Positions 10,881-24,685 of a stretch of DNA of 64,000 bases are shown in pieces. How positions within the stretch are numbered: the stretch's first letter is position 1; each line of letters starts with the position of its first letter. The translations under genes were made by a program, and so were the position numbers. The stretch is from Numida meleagris (taxonomy: Eukaryota; Chordata; Aves; Galliformes; Numididae): assembly GCF_002078875.1 (NCBI RefSeq), contig NC_034411.1:49721620-49785619 (forward strand), in the 5' to 3' direction. The notes beneath the pieces are model-generated. The model was given only the letters and a program-made list of their open reading frames with translations, was not told where the DNA came from and did not search any database.

Positions 10881-13800
10881 TATATGTGTACTGGTTTCCT
10901 GGAGTGTCATAAGCTTGCAAGCACTGGAACAACTTCAAACAATGTCATAGCAGGAGAAATAACTGGTCTCTCTTTATTTAAAGTATATGATTTCGATGTC
11001 ATGTCTAGTTGCTGACTTCAAGGCCCAACTGTGTGATCTTTACTCATACCACATGAAATTTTCCTTTGCATATCTAGTTTTTATTAAATGAACATGAATA
11101 TAATATATTTTTAATATACTATACCTTTACTCTTACTTAGAAGTATATGTTTGGCAAAACATAACTTGAATAACATCAAGTGTTTTTCATTCACTTGTGA
11201 CCATACTTACAGCATTTATTTCACCAAATATTCTGAAAATAGCACCCTTTTCCCCTATTTTTGTGTTTCCAAACACAATTGTAGCCTGCTTGGAAATCCA
11301 GTGACTGGATTAAGGAGATCATCTCAGTGGAAATCCTGACTTTCTGGCTGCATTTTCTCTCTGAAGAATAGATAGCAGTCCAGTGGCTTAGTTGAAAAGA
11401 ATGAAACTTAAAGTCCTTCTTCAGGAAACAAGCATGTGCTTAAATCCCATTAATATAAACTTAAATACTTCATATTAGCCTTGAAGGGAAACTCCTCCTG
11501 GGCAGGAGTTTGTGCATGCATGGGGTTATTAGGCTGCATGGCGTCAAGGCAGACTGTAGGCTGTAAGTTTAACACCCTTATATCCTAATGGGGATCTTAG
11601 AAGCTGATCTCCTTCATCATTATTCATGACTGTTTGCCCCCATTATCATAATCCCATGTGTAGGCAGAGTGCACAGTTAAAGAAAAATAAACAAATGATA
11701 TTGTCAACCACTGGCAAATGACCAAAGCCGTGCCACCATCTGCCAACCCCTCCCACTGATAAAACAAATTCTTTTCCTCCTGGCATTTTGCCCAGGCACA
11801 GGAATGTTAAATTAAATAAGTATTCCTGGCTACGCACACTGAAAGTCAGAAAATCTGGGCCCTAATGGAAAAAAAAGAGGAAATGAGTCAACATCCCAGG
11901 GACTTTCCACTAAGAACATTCAGTTACCTGCACTTAGAAATTCACACCTGGGAAGTTAGCCTAAAAGCATCCCAGGAAATTTTACTGACTACTCCAGGTC
12001 ATGTATGAAGAGGAATCCAAAAATTGACCCCCCAGAAATGTTGTTACGTCTCTCTGGAATTCCTAGAGGAAATCAGTTAGACTCAAAGGCACTTAGTAGT
12101 TTACATAAATTGAGCCCCTGGGGATGAAGGCCCACCACAGCAGTTTGTAAAGGACAAGGTCATCCAGTTCTCCTCCTACCTTTGGAGTACATGCTGCCCA
12201 CAGACAAAGTACAGATATCAAGACCAGATATCAACCCACAAGGGCTACAGCCTTGTCAACACAGAAACAGGATCTACAACTCCAGCATGATGATCCACAG
12301 AGACAATGGCAGCAGACCCTGTCCAGTAGGTCTTACCTTCCCCACCTAGGTCAAGGCAAACCCCGTTACTGCTCACTGCTACAACTGTCACTGTCATTGC
12401 AATGTTCTGTAGCTTTCAACTGTTCAGGAGAGGAAAGCTGTGAATGACCTTGTGTGTTGCTTTTTCCTTGAAGCAGACTTTACACAAAAAGGGACAGGGA
12501 TCATTCAGAGCCCATGAAGATTAGAGCAGTCCCTGTTTCTCTGTCACATTTTTTTTTATAGCCAAGAAGAAAATATGAATGGATCTGCAAAATCATTTTC
12601 CTACACAGAACCTTGCACCCCATCTCTCATGATTTATACCACTGCAGGTAAAAGGGACATCAGACCTCACATTTCTACTCTACATATAACAACTAGCATC
12701 CAAGCAGAAAATGTACTTGATAAAGTGCTCAGATATCAGCATTAATTTTGTACTAAAAGAGCTGCTTTTAACTGCTACCAGGAATGTGTGTCAAAGGGAA
12801 AGGAACTAAAAATAGCTCTGGGTGGAAAAAAAAAAAAAAGCACTGTAGCTGCTATTCTAACTGCACGTGTATGTCTATTAACCTTTGGGATTTGCCAATA
12901 GTAAGGATACATGTTTTAACTTGCTATAAAATGAGTGTGCCTATGGGCCAGATTCATATCTTAGTTATAACTATGTAAAGCAGAAATACTCTTCTTTGAA
13001 GTTGCTAGACTTATTTTGGGATTTATAGTACTCTGAGATCAGAATCAGAACTGTATTTTAGAGACAAGCAGAACAATGAAAGAAGCAAAAGATTCAGATG
13101 GCAGTGAATACAAGATCTCTAATACAAAGCTAAATTTTTCTATGCACAGTGTAATGAAGCAGGGAAACATTGCTGTCTAGATGTTTTGTATTACTGCGTA
13201 ATTAAGTTAGTATATAAATTATTGCATGCAGACACACGCTCACATGCTATTTCTTTGGCTTGCATTTTCATGAGTTTCTTTGCCTTCTTTGTACTAGAAA
13301 GCAAGTAATAAAATATAAAATGAGTTATATTTATCCAAATATATACATACTTAATGTGTTTGGAAGCATAACGATTACTTTTTTAATGTTTTCCTTATTA
13401 CATGCTGCCCAGAATACAGAAGACAAAAAATAATTGTCTAATGCAAAAAAAGAAATCCAAAGCCTCCATATTCTAGGAAGAACCCAAAGAAGTACATAAT
13501 ATTCTGGTACATGTAAGGGAATGTCTTGAGACAGCATTTTGTAACTTTTTTGAACATCACAGTACCAACATTGTCTATGCTTTCTCCTTTTTTGTATAAG
13601 AAAAAGTAATCAATGATTAACAGAAAAACACTGATCATCAGTGAAGCATCCCTTGTATTACACTGACATCATTATTATTCTGTGATAAATACAGAAGCTA
13701 AGACAATCAGATAAAGCAAAATAATTAATAATGATGGCCAGAATTGATTATAAAGTTCTTTTTCTTTAATAATAATATATTTATGTATACCTAAAAGCAC

Positions 13801-16800
13801 AAAAATGCAAACTGTTTAACAAAATACATCTCTTAGATTGATATTGCCACTCCTGGTTGTTTCAATTTTTCAGAAACAGATAGGTGAGATGCTGAATAAA
13901 AATATTTCTAATTAATCAAATGGTACCTGAATATATGCAGTCCTTCCAAAAGCCAGTTTTACTTTGCCAAGAAAGCACAGTCCTAGAAAAGTATTTTTCT
14001 ATCCTGATAAATATGCCTGACTTCTATACAAGCGACTTTATTCAGTCCCAAACAAGAAACCTGGCACACAGAATTCATGGCACCACAATTGCACTGATAT
14101 CCCATACCTGATGTATACAAGAATCCTTTTCTGCTTGATACTTCATGATTTCCCAGAGCAAATTTGGGTGGTGTTCAAAAAAACATATATAAAAACACCC
14201 CATAAAGAGGGCTGGGTTTTGTGCTCGAACAGCTGCTGTACCCTTACCTTCTGCCAGGAAACTGCTTTTGGTGGGTACAGTCACTAGTACGGAGTAACCC
14301 GAGCACAAAACATGTATTGTTTTGAAAGTTCTTATTTCTGCTGCTCACATGTAACTGGCCATAGCACACACTGTTCATTAGGAAACATCTGGCTACGAGT
14401 TTTCACAGTTGCAAGTATTTCAAGTCATGATAACAGTTCTGAGAGAAGATAAATCTGAAATAGTCCTATGCAGGCAGATTTTAATAATTAGATAAAAGTC
14501 ACACGGAAAATGCATGTCACTGAAAAATGTCAACATGCTGATGTACAGGAAGACGAAAAGGAATATCCAGTCCTGTAATTGCAGCAGAGCAATCTTCTGG
14601 GTTTGAAAGCCAGAAAGGTACCCAAAAGTTCGTTCAGTGGAGAGTTTCTGCCTCCATTTCACAAAGAAAAAATAAGAAAGAATACATTCTCAGAAAGATA
14701 AATAATTTACAGGAAAATGCTTTTTTCCAAATATTGGCCTAAACAGTTTTTGATCAGAAAGGCTATAGAAAGAATGATAATTACTCAGTAAAATTGTTTT
14801 TGCATCAGAGCATTTATATGTTCTATATTATGAGTCCATGAAAGCTCACATTCAAGTAATGATTTGGTTGCATCAGAGTGGTAAAACACCAGAGTCCTCA
14901 AAAAGAGTCCACCTATGCAAGATTCTGGCACAAACAAACTAGTTTTAGGGAGAAATGTTTATTTGGCTGTGGACACATGGATGCTAAACCCATAAAAGTG
15001 AATGGAAAAAGAATTTTTTTTTTTTCAGTGTGTGAGACACATGGTGGAGCAAAGCTTCTGTCATGCTGAAATGGACCACCAGTCAGCACAGTCCCTGGTT
15101 TCTAACTACAGTCTGTGTGTGAGACTTGCAATGCTATCATCTATCTCTAAGCCCATTACTCTATTAAGGGAAGCAGAGTCCAGGTCTAAAAACTACAAAG
15201 CATTCATTTCAGGTGCTCACATTGCCTTTGGAGTCCATGGCAATCTAAGGCATACAACACTTCACAGGACCGAGTCTCCAATAAAAGCAACTCCAGCCTG
15301 ATTACTAAAACTTATTTATGTAGTAGTGCTGTCATGAATGATTCTTCCACCTGGAAGACATTACCATTGAAGGGATGTGCAATATTTAATTGGAATAATA
15401 TCTTTATTTTTTTAAAAATGCTTATGCACCAAGGAAACCCAGGGAAAACCACACGTGTCATGCTAAGTTGCTTACTGACATATAAAAAGGACCTACATGC
15501 TAACTAGAAGTAAAGAAAGGATTTAATTCTACATCACAAAAGTTTATGTACTTATATAATATCTTATATCACAGAATCAGACTGAGTTTCAGCAATCCAC
15601 TGTCTTAATAGTTCTTGGAGATTTTCAATATTTTCCATAAGAAATATTAACATGTAGGTCATTTCACAATGAGAATTTGGTGATGCAGTGTTGTTTCCAC
15701 AAGCAGGAATAGCTAAGCTGCTTGCAGCAGGAGCAGCATGGCAGCACAGCACAGGCAGAAATAGGACAGTAACCTTCTAGAGCCATCTGGTACACTGATG
15801 TCTGACCACATACAGTGAGAATATGTAATTTACTGTAATGGGCTATTTCACCATAAATTACAAGTGAACTGTGTCTGTAATAATAATCACTATGTTTTGA
15901 ATGTCAAAACAGGGAGATGGACAATTGGGACAGTCAGTAAAACAGGATGTTGATGTTCCATGAATACATTTCTCTCACAGTCTAGATATAATCTTGATCA
16001 TTTAGAAGTGCTTTGAATTTCAGATAGAAATAGTCAAAGTGCAAGGATCTTGCAAAAGTACTTCAGTATTGACACTTAACTTTAAGAGAACAAGAATTCT
16101 TCAGAAACACCCAGAATAGCCAAAATGGCAAATCAATCACCAAGGTTTTGCCTAAAATTCAACTCCCCAAAAGTTGAGCAAAATTAAAAAAGAAACAACT
16201 ATTCTTACAGCTGAAGAGTTTCATCCATGTACAACACTGATGGGAACATACAGAAGCACATTCTGGTATCTACCCAGTGTGGTTCACTTCTTTATGAAAC
16301 TCAGAAAACTTTGACACTTGTAAGTCAGCAGCTAAATTCAGTTTATCAATGCCAATACAATATCCCACTCCTCTCAAACTCCTGCATATTTCTTCTATGG
16401 TATGTTACTTGTTGAGAGTTCATAAGAAATTAGTCTTTGGAGTATACAGTGAATTAGAAGAAGACAAGATCGTAAAAGAAATTTATGACAAGATTACTTA
16501 AAAGCTAATGCGAGCTCTGATTTCCATTTGCAGCACTGTAACACAAGGGAATGCTTTTTAATTATTTTTAAATGGAATAGCTCAAACAGGTAATCATCTA
16601 AAATGTAGCAGGATCTTAGCTGCTGTTGATACAATACACTGCCATAATATAGTTCTCAAGCATTAACTCAGAAGAGAACGCAAACCATTTTTGAAATAAA
16701 AATCCAAGTATAACCTTAGTTTGCACTCTTTACTTTAAATATACAACAATACAATGGCCTGATTAACAAAAGAAGGTAAAGAAATTGAAATCTTATTCTA

Positions 16801-18528
16801 CTCTTACACATTTTCCCAACTTTATCTAATATACATATATTCCATGTCTCTACTATCCACTGTGATAATACTCCAAGACAAAAACAAGCTCCTCTTGTTC
16901 TTTGCTATGATTTAATGCTTGGACATATGTGTTGTTAATCCTTAAGGATTTATAGAACAAGCTGTCATTTTAATCCTCTGAGATACAAGTTGCCTAGCAT
17001 CTGCAGGAACTTCATCCATTTCCTTCTAGGTGAGAACTAGAAAATACAGTGGCTGTCACGTGGGACTGAAATCACTGCTTAATTCTATTATAAGAAAGCT
17101 CAGGCATGGATGAACTAACCATCTTCTGCTGTCTTTTCACCTAAATACCAACAAGGACGATGCCAGTCTCAGTGAGTTTGTCAGTAGTCAAACCCTGAAC
17201 ACAGGCTCCATTTTAAGGCTCTTCCAACAACTGTAAGGATCAAGCAGCATTCAGAGTTGTGCTCCCTTGTACTGAGCAGCACTGACTTTCACCAGAAGAT
17301 AAACAGAGGATGCAGAAACAAAAGCCCAGTATCTCAATGCCTCTGCTTAGACAGGGGCACTACACTGACACATCATCCATTGTATCTGTTGTGATTTCTC
17401 TGAAACATTCTCATACAGTTCCTACAAAAAAACTACTAGTTATCAGTGTCACCACTCAGGTTAGATTGGTTTTGTTGTTTCTCATCATTGCACTAATTTT
17501 TTTTGTTGTTGTTGTTAGTAAAATTAAATGGACCGGCAATTTGCTACATTTTATCTGCTCATGACACAGAGAGCTGGGTACTGTACTTAGCTCTGTCAGT
17601 TCACTTTGAGCAACTCACAAAATCTTTGGTCTGGTTCTTGCAGACATCAAATGACGACAGTAACATTTACCTGTCTGACAAGAAAGTTGTGAAATTCTTT
17701 TCAGTAATGCTTGTAAGGCGGCTTTAGAATTTCATACGGAAGTTCTACAGAACAATTTTCCAGGTCAATATTATTACAGCATCAGAGTCAGTCTCCTTTG
17801 CAGAACCTGTCTAATCAGTAGACAGGCAGAAAATGACATCCAGATGCTTACAGTCACATTGGAGGAGTAAGAGAGGATGATACAAACAGCACGATATTTG
17901 CCCTTGCCTTTTCAAATTATGATGCTACAACATCATTTCTCATCTCATTCACTGAGGGGAGTGTCTGCCTACAGAAGAAAATGAATCAGTATGAAAACAG
18001 TAAATTCCTCCCTTGGCTCCATATGTGAGAAAACTGAGCATCTTCACATTATACTGTGGTAAATGTTCATGCCAAGGACATGGGAAAAGTCCTGGAAAAC
18101 TTAGTTTAAAAAAGTAACAATTCTCTATCATATTCTTTCCCCACTTTCAAACATTGTTCCATTATAGAACAAACAGTGAGGCTCTAGTTATTCTCAGGAC
18201 AATTTTCCTGTGTTGCTAATTGAGTTCATTGTACAATAAAAATTCTCTGCATTGAGAAGGTCATGTGTTCTTCATGTGCTTAACTCATGGCTAAACCAAT
18301 ACCTCAAGAAAAGAAGAGAAGCAGCTTAATCTAGAAGTGCTGTGCCTGAGCCCACAGTTCCTGCTCACCTTGTACACTTTTGTGTCCTGCTCTCTGCGTG
18401 CTGCAGCAGGGAATGGGTGAGAGAAGAATGGCTCCATTCACAGCCCAGCATCCAGACCTAATTCCCCAGCCCTACTCAAAACCTGCAGCTGACTGTAAAC
18501 ACTAGTGTTTATCTCTTTCTATATTTAA
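10881..18528. other. non-coding stretch, no gene seen
   Basis: About 7.6 kb of AT-rich DNA. Open frames are short (99 codons or fewer) and random in composition. It holds a 14-A run at 12826-12839, a short GTT repeat near 17500-17517 and very AT-rich DNA around 13720-13800. A small hairpin (AAACTCCT / AGGAGTTT) lies near 11488-11512. No recognised repeat family or RNA gene. Confidence 0.45.
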
Positions 18529-19290
18529 AGAGTCCCAGAGACCTGAGGAATTCAGCTGATGTAGTCATGGAGCCATTCTCAGCAATATTTGAAAAGTCAT
18601 GGCAGTCAGGTGAAGTTCCCAATGACTGGAAAAAAGGCAATGTTGCACTCCTTTTTAAGAATAGAAAGGACAACCCAGGGAACTACTGGCCTGTCAGTCT
18701 TACGTCTGTGCCAGGGAAGATCATGGAAAGAATCCTCCTGGAAGCTATGCTAAGGCAGATGAAGAAAGGGATGTGATATGGGACAACCACCATGGCTTCA
18801 CTAAGGGCAAGTCCTCCCTGACCAACCTAGGGCCTTCTGTGATGGTGTAACTACATCAGTGGACAAGAGAAGAGCCACAGATGTCATCTGTATGGACTTC
18901 AGTAAGACATTTGACATGGTCTTTCACAACATCCTTCTCTCCAAATTGGAAATACATGAATTTGATAGACAGAGTGTTCCATGGATAAGGAATTGGTTTC
19001 AAGATTATACCCAGAGAGTGGTGGTCAGTGGCTCCAAGTCCAGTAACGAGTGATGTCTCTCAGGAGTCAGTACCGGGACCAATGCTCCTTAATATCTTCA
19101 TCAGTTCAATTGTCAGTGGGATTGAGCGTACCCTCAGCAAGTTTGCAGGTGACAACAAGTTTTATGGTGTGGTTGATACACATGAGGAATGGGATGTGAT
19201 TCAGAGAGACCCTGACTCCACGTCAGGGGGTTGGAACTAGATATCTTTAAATCCTCTTCCATCTCAAGCCACTCTATGATTCTATGATCT
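18529..19290 (+). mobile_element. CR1 LINE, truncated and internally deleted
   Basis: Starts at 'agagtcccagagacctgag' in the middle of ORF2 and ends with the CR1 3' terminus ('ggggttggaactagatatc', then 'tatgattctatgat') at about 19290. The join near 19215-19235 passes directly from mid-RT coding sequence to the 3' UTR, so the C-terminal part of ORF2 has been deleted. Confidence 0.9.
18567..19230 (+). pseudogene. CR1 ORF2 reverse-transcriptase fragments
   Basis: Three RT pieces in order on the plus strand. At 18567-18776 the words are [20 protein letters not shown] and [20 protein letters not shown] (RT finger region). At 18859-19053 they are VICMDFSKTFDMVFHNILLS, the palm motif with the first catalytic Asp, and VPWIRNWFQDYTQRVVVSGS. 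At 19028-19240 they are SQESVPGPMLLNIFI, then SGIERTLSKFAGDNKF. The pieces lie in different frames with stops between them. The usual F-A-D-D catalytic box is here F-A-G-D (codon 19148-19150 is GGT), so one catalytic aspartate is lost as well. A non-functional copy with high family confidence. Confidence 0.9.
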
Positions 19291-21646
19291 GATGAAAAAT
19301 AAAGCAATAAACTGGCAATTTCATTACACTTGATTCCCTTCTCATATATCAGTGAAAGGATAGGATGCTGTTAGTAACTTAAATAATATGACCACTTGTG
19401 CAACCACAAGCTTTATGGACTGTATAAATGTATTTCTTGTACATAGACATAAAGAACCTTCAATAATAGAGATAAAAACAAGTCATAGGATGATGCAAGT
19501 TTGTGTCTCTCAGAATGGATATCAAGGCTATTACGAAGCTATGTGACCTGGCAGGAGCCCAGGTGGGATGAAAGAGGAAGGCAGATAGAGGAGATTTGAT
19601 TGGGTAAGACACCAGTGATACACCTAGCATTATATATGAAGCGGGAGAGGTTGGAAATAGGTTTTTAGAGACCTTGTCACAAAGGTGGCAGCTAAATCTA
19701 TGGTAATAATTTAAGTAATCTCACATCCATCTAGCTACCCACGCACACACACATCCTTGCTGACTTCCTAATCGACACTGTGGCCAGGGAAGAAACACTG
19801 AATTTAGAGAGAGGCTATTTGTTTGTCGTTTTCTTTATTTATTTCTGATCCAGCTGGACCAAAGCAGTGCCAGGAATCTTGTGAGAAAGACTCCTTTCAA
19901 AAAGAAATTGAGCTGTATATTTCGGTCAGTGCAAATTACAGTTCTCCGAAACCTCAAGTCTTTCAAAAAATACTTATTGGCTTGCTAAGCCAGCATGGTA
20001 ATTTAATATGATAACGTAGCTACATTATCAGATAGAGAACTTTGTAACAATTTTTAACAATTTCTGAACTGTGACATTTTAAAATACAAAAAAGCAAGTC
20101 ATTCCATGAAGAGAAAACTGATGAATCATTTTTTTTCCTTTTGGATCTGCATTTTTCCTAGCCATCTTTTTACAGCTTATCCCCACCGCCCCCCTGCTCT
20201 GCCTTGTACTGCAGTGTTTTCCTCAGCGGGGACGTCTCTCTGGGTCTTATTCCACTATTCATGCACTGATTCTCCTGAGAGGTGCAGAAGCTTCATATCT
20301 CTGACATCTTCATGACCATTCATATAGTAGATTAAATGGTCCAAAAGTTTTAGAAGGGCATAGACAAAAAGAGCATAAAGGTAGTAGTTTTGTTGAATTT
20401 GAAAGCCTCTGGTTTCAACTTCCAACTCAGTTCAAGATCTTAATTTACAACATATATTAACTTGTGGTGGTTAAGAAAAATAAAATTTGGATGCATCATA
20501 TTTTGATGAAATGCAGATCATGCTCTTCATGTGTCCTAGGCAGCTTCATCCTAGCAAAGTATCATAGCACCTGTGCCATGGCTTCAGTTGTGCTTAGGAG
20601 TAGTGCTGTGTGATTTCAGTGCTCATTTAACTGATACATCCTATTTTCTGTGAGACAGGGGTGTACATTAATTAAAAAATAATTATAAAAAAGAACATAC
20701 CATGGTGAATTCAGCCACTGGTCCTCCTTCCCTAATAATTTGCCTTTCTCAGTCTCTAGTAGGATCTGCTCTGGGGGACGTCAAGTCCTCTCCCATCCTC
20801 CTTAATGATCTGTGCAAGCAAAAATGTATTCATCTCCTTTCCACCACTGACAACTGATTTAGGATCCAAAAGGACTCGCTGAAGCTTGCCTGCTCTCTTT
20901 GTTTTCCTCCTTCCAAGGATCATAATCTAGCTGATTAGTTAATTAAAAAAATTACTGTTTTTATTTTCATATCTTTTCAAATATTACATATTCTTTGAAA
21001 GATTTCCATATTCAGCGCTGCAGGATAATCGGAAGCATCTGATACAGTGCAGTCAGTACCACTGAAGCAGGGCATGGCTCTTGGACTACAGACAATGGAG
21101 ACTGCTGATTAGCCCTATATATCTGGAAGACCTCCTGTAGGTTTTCATCTCTCAAACACTTATGGCGTTTGGCACCAGCTATTTTTTTTCTTTTGTACAG
21201 GGTGGAAGTGCACTCGGCAGGGCTGGGCAAGGCCTGCAGCCCATCCTGTCCATCTGCCCCACTGAAAGCAGAGCACTGGGGGCCTCAGCCCCAGACACCT
21301 CCCAGGGAACCGGAACAGGTCCTGATGGCAGTTCTGTGAGCCACTTGGTAGACCTAAACTGCTGTGTCAGAAACCATCTCAAGTGTCTTAATGTATGAAT
21401 TGTTTCCTGTATTATTTATTTGGATATTATACCCAATAAATAGTAGATAGAGACACATGAAAATGTTTTTCTGCATGCACATATTCATCATAACTGACCA
21501 TTTACAAATGCAATCTCCTTTAGCATTCACTGCACAAAATCTCCAGCTTTCACCAGTCAGCTTTCCTAAGAGATTTTGTTACAAGAAGTTCTCCATGCTT
21601 GATTAGCCAGGCTCGTTATCAAGCTTATAACACCCAGCTTGTTACA

Positions 21647-21668
21647 ATTAGTCTCTACAGAGACTAAT
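21647..21668. repeat. short perfect inverted repeat
   Basis: Arms ATTAGTCTCT and AGAGACTAAT are exact reverse complements separated by AC. Function unknown; it may be chance or a dimeric protein-binding site. Confidence 0.6.
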
Positions 21669-24635
21669 ACAAAATATTCTCCCAGATTTTCTCCAGTTGG
21701 AGGAACGTAGGGTACAACTGAAAAAAAAAACAAGCTTTACCAAATTAGTTTGACATTTTGACTGTTAATAGTTATTGTGTATCTGCATCTATCTCAAACT
21801 ACTAAAACACAGAGGGAATTAGACATGGACAAAAAGTTCTTAAAGCAGTTGTCTTGATAATTTCTGCTACTGAGTATAGAACCAGAACATTTAAATTACT
21901 TCATTACCTCCTGACTTACAAGGTTAACAGAGCCTGTGTCGATATATTCAGATCTAAAGATACCCTCCTTGTTCTTAGATGTCCTGCAGCTGCTTTCATT
22001 AAAAATTTCAATATTTATGCTCTGGGAGGTAAAGTGAAGTCTTGCTTAACTGCAGCAATGTAAACAGCACTATACCTTCCTTTGGCAGGAATTATTCGCA
22101 CACCTGTCTTTTTTGGAAGAGTTTCAGTTTTCTATTTTTATTTCCTTGTGGACACAGTAGGTTAAAAACTTTTTTTTTTCTTTTTTGTACATGTGCCAGC
22201 TACATCTTTTCTCTAATCCCTACTTGATTCAACAGTGGGCATATCTAATCACAGGATTGTTTGAGGACCTCAGGGTACAGTGAATATTTTGCATGCTCGA
22301 CCTATTTCCCCTGTGCTAGTTGCTGTTAGGCATGAGTATTACCTCAGATGTGCCAAGGTATGTGACGTGACACATATTTTCCCACAATGTCTTGCTCTTT
22401 TTCTCCACAGGACTTAATATCTCATTCAACCGTGGGAAATATTTATGTGGATATTGGCACACGGAGGACAGAAATGAATACCATAAATTGGGCAGTTCCC
22501 ACTGCCTGATGCCTCCACACTTCACTACAGCACAGATATGTCTGACTCATTGGGGTATGCAAGGTCCCTAAAGGATTCACTGTTGTCAGTATTTGCTCCC
22601 CAATGTGTCTTTGTAGCACAGCACAAGTTGTGGGGTGAGGCTGGCGGTCCGTTATACCATCCCTGAATTGGACATGTTTTTATGGTAAGCCAAGAAGTCA
22701 CAAATTAAATTATATTAAAAAGTGCTTACAGCTGAATTTCTCTTGTCAGTACAGTTAAGCACTACCATAAGCACAAACCACATTCCCTCCTTCTGGAGGA
22801 AGAGTTGGGGCCACCAAAGGGCTGAGAGCTCTTAGTCTTCTCAGCACATGGCGTTTCCCACCATCACAGGCGCAGCTGAAGTGCAGGGAGGGACAAGGGC
22901 GGTGTAAGTGCAGTAATGACACATCTGAGCATTTCGTAAAGGTTGTAACACATCTTTGGTAATACATTTTCAAGTTCATATAAAGACAGCAGGGCACAAA
23001 CATGTTTTGCCATTAATGTTTAAACATAGAAACAAAATATTTGTAGAACAAACAGCCTTATGGCATGTGGCTAGATCCTACCTATGATACATCCACTGAC
23101 AGAAAGAATAAGGCATGTCAGTAACAACTATAGTTTTGCTGGAAATGGAAATACTACCTCTGTGCCTATCAGACCAGAAGAGCCTCCGTACTGATCTGGA
23201 ACTGCAGGAAGTCAACTTTATTCATATCTCACAGAGACAGCCTAACTGCTCTCCCTGCCCTGCAGATGCTTCCCTAATCTACAGTAAAGATAATCTACAA
23301 TAATCTCATTAATACAAATCTAAGAACACTACACGATCAGCAACAGGGTTAATATATTGCCATGTTTCTTGTACCTCCTGAATTCCTCCCATACTTGTCA
23401 AAATCCATACATTGGCAAGTGACATAAATGGGGCTTTGGAGATCTTTCATATGACAGATATACAGGCCAGCACATACAGAAGATGCAAAATCTCATTGCA
23501 GAGGAATCTTTTCTAACCATGATAGATTAATATCTAAAATGCACTGAATTCCATCAATAAGAACGTCATAATGAAGCATAAGAAGACTAAGATCATTACA
23601 ACATGGATATACTTACAACATACAAATCTGTAACTTAACAGGTATTAAGAACTGTTTCCAAGACATGATCTGCCTGTCCAGACAGTGTATTAGCAGTCTT
23701 TAAAGTCAAGTGCTGGAAAATATCTGAACTTGGTCTATGTTACTGCTTCCAGTACTACCATCACCACCAAAATATTTACTAGTACTGCACTGAAGAGCTT
23801 CCAAAAATAAACAAACAGAAAAATAAATAAATAAAAGCTGTTATTGACATCATAATCCTTAGTCTAGAAGTTTAGTTTGTTAGAAAAGTAATATTTCTCA
23901 TAACAGATGTGAGGCAATGAAGAGCAGCTTTCACATGATGACTTTGACATGTCATTATTGAAAGACCACTAAACCTAACAAGTTTTTTGGCAACTTTCTC
24001 ACACAGAATAAGTAATACCTAGGGACATATTGACTAATTACTAGTCTAACTGTATGTATAACAATTAATTAAAATTGCTTAATTCTGTAACAACAAGGAA
24101 AAAAAAACTATGTAACTATTATATTCCCCATATAATTTCACAGTATTTTTTCTGTACAGACAATGGAATAAAAAACAAACAAACAAACAAAAAAAAAAAA
24201 CACAACAAACCAAACTGGAATGTCTTTCAGTAGAATGTCTTTCTGGCAAACAGAAAACATTCATACATAAGAATAAGAGTGTTTTTCATCAGACACATCT
24301 GGTCAGATTAACTATTCAAGTCTATTATTATGTAATGTTTTGTTTATATTTTATTGGGTTTTTTTGTTAATGATTGACAAATAAGTTTCCTGACACAAGT
24401 AGGGAAAGAAATCTTTTAAAAACTCTTACTGTCTGTCTTGTAAATTAATATTAAGTGATTATGTCCATAATTTAACTATGGGACCATAGCCACAGCCATA
24501 ACAAATTTAATACACTGCAGGCTATAAAGGCCATCTGTAAAGAGTAGGAGAACAGCATCTTTCTCCAATTACCATTAGCAGTTTCATAGTGGCAATAAAT
24601 TCTGCAAAAATAGATGCTGTGCTGTTCTCATTTGG

Positions 24636-24685
24636 AGTTTCACACTATAGTAATAAATATAGTTTCACACTATAATAATAAAAAG
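24636..24685. repeat. 25-bp tandem duplication
   Basis: Two adjacent 25-base units, both beginning AGTTTCACACTATA and continuing with a TAATAA-rich half, differ at only a few positions. This is a simple local duplication in AT-rich DNA. Confidence 0.75.
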
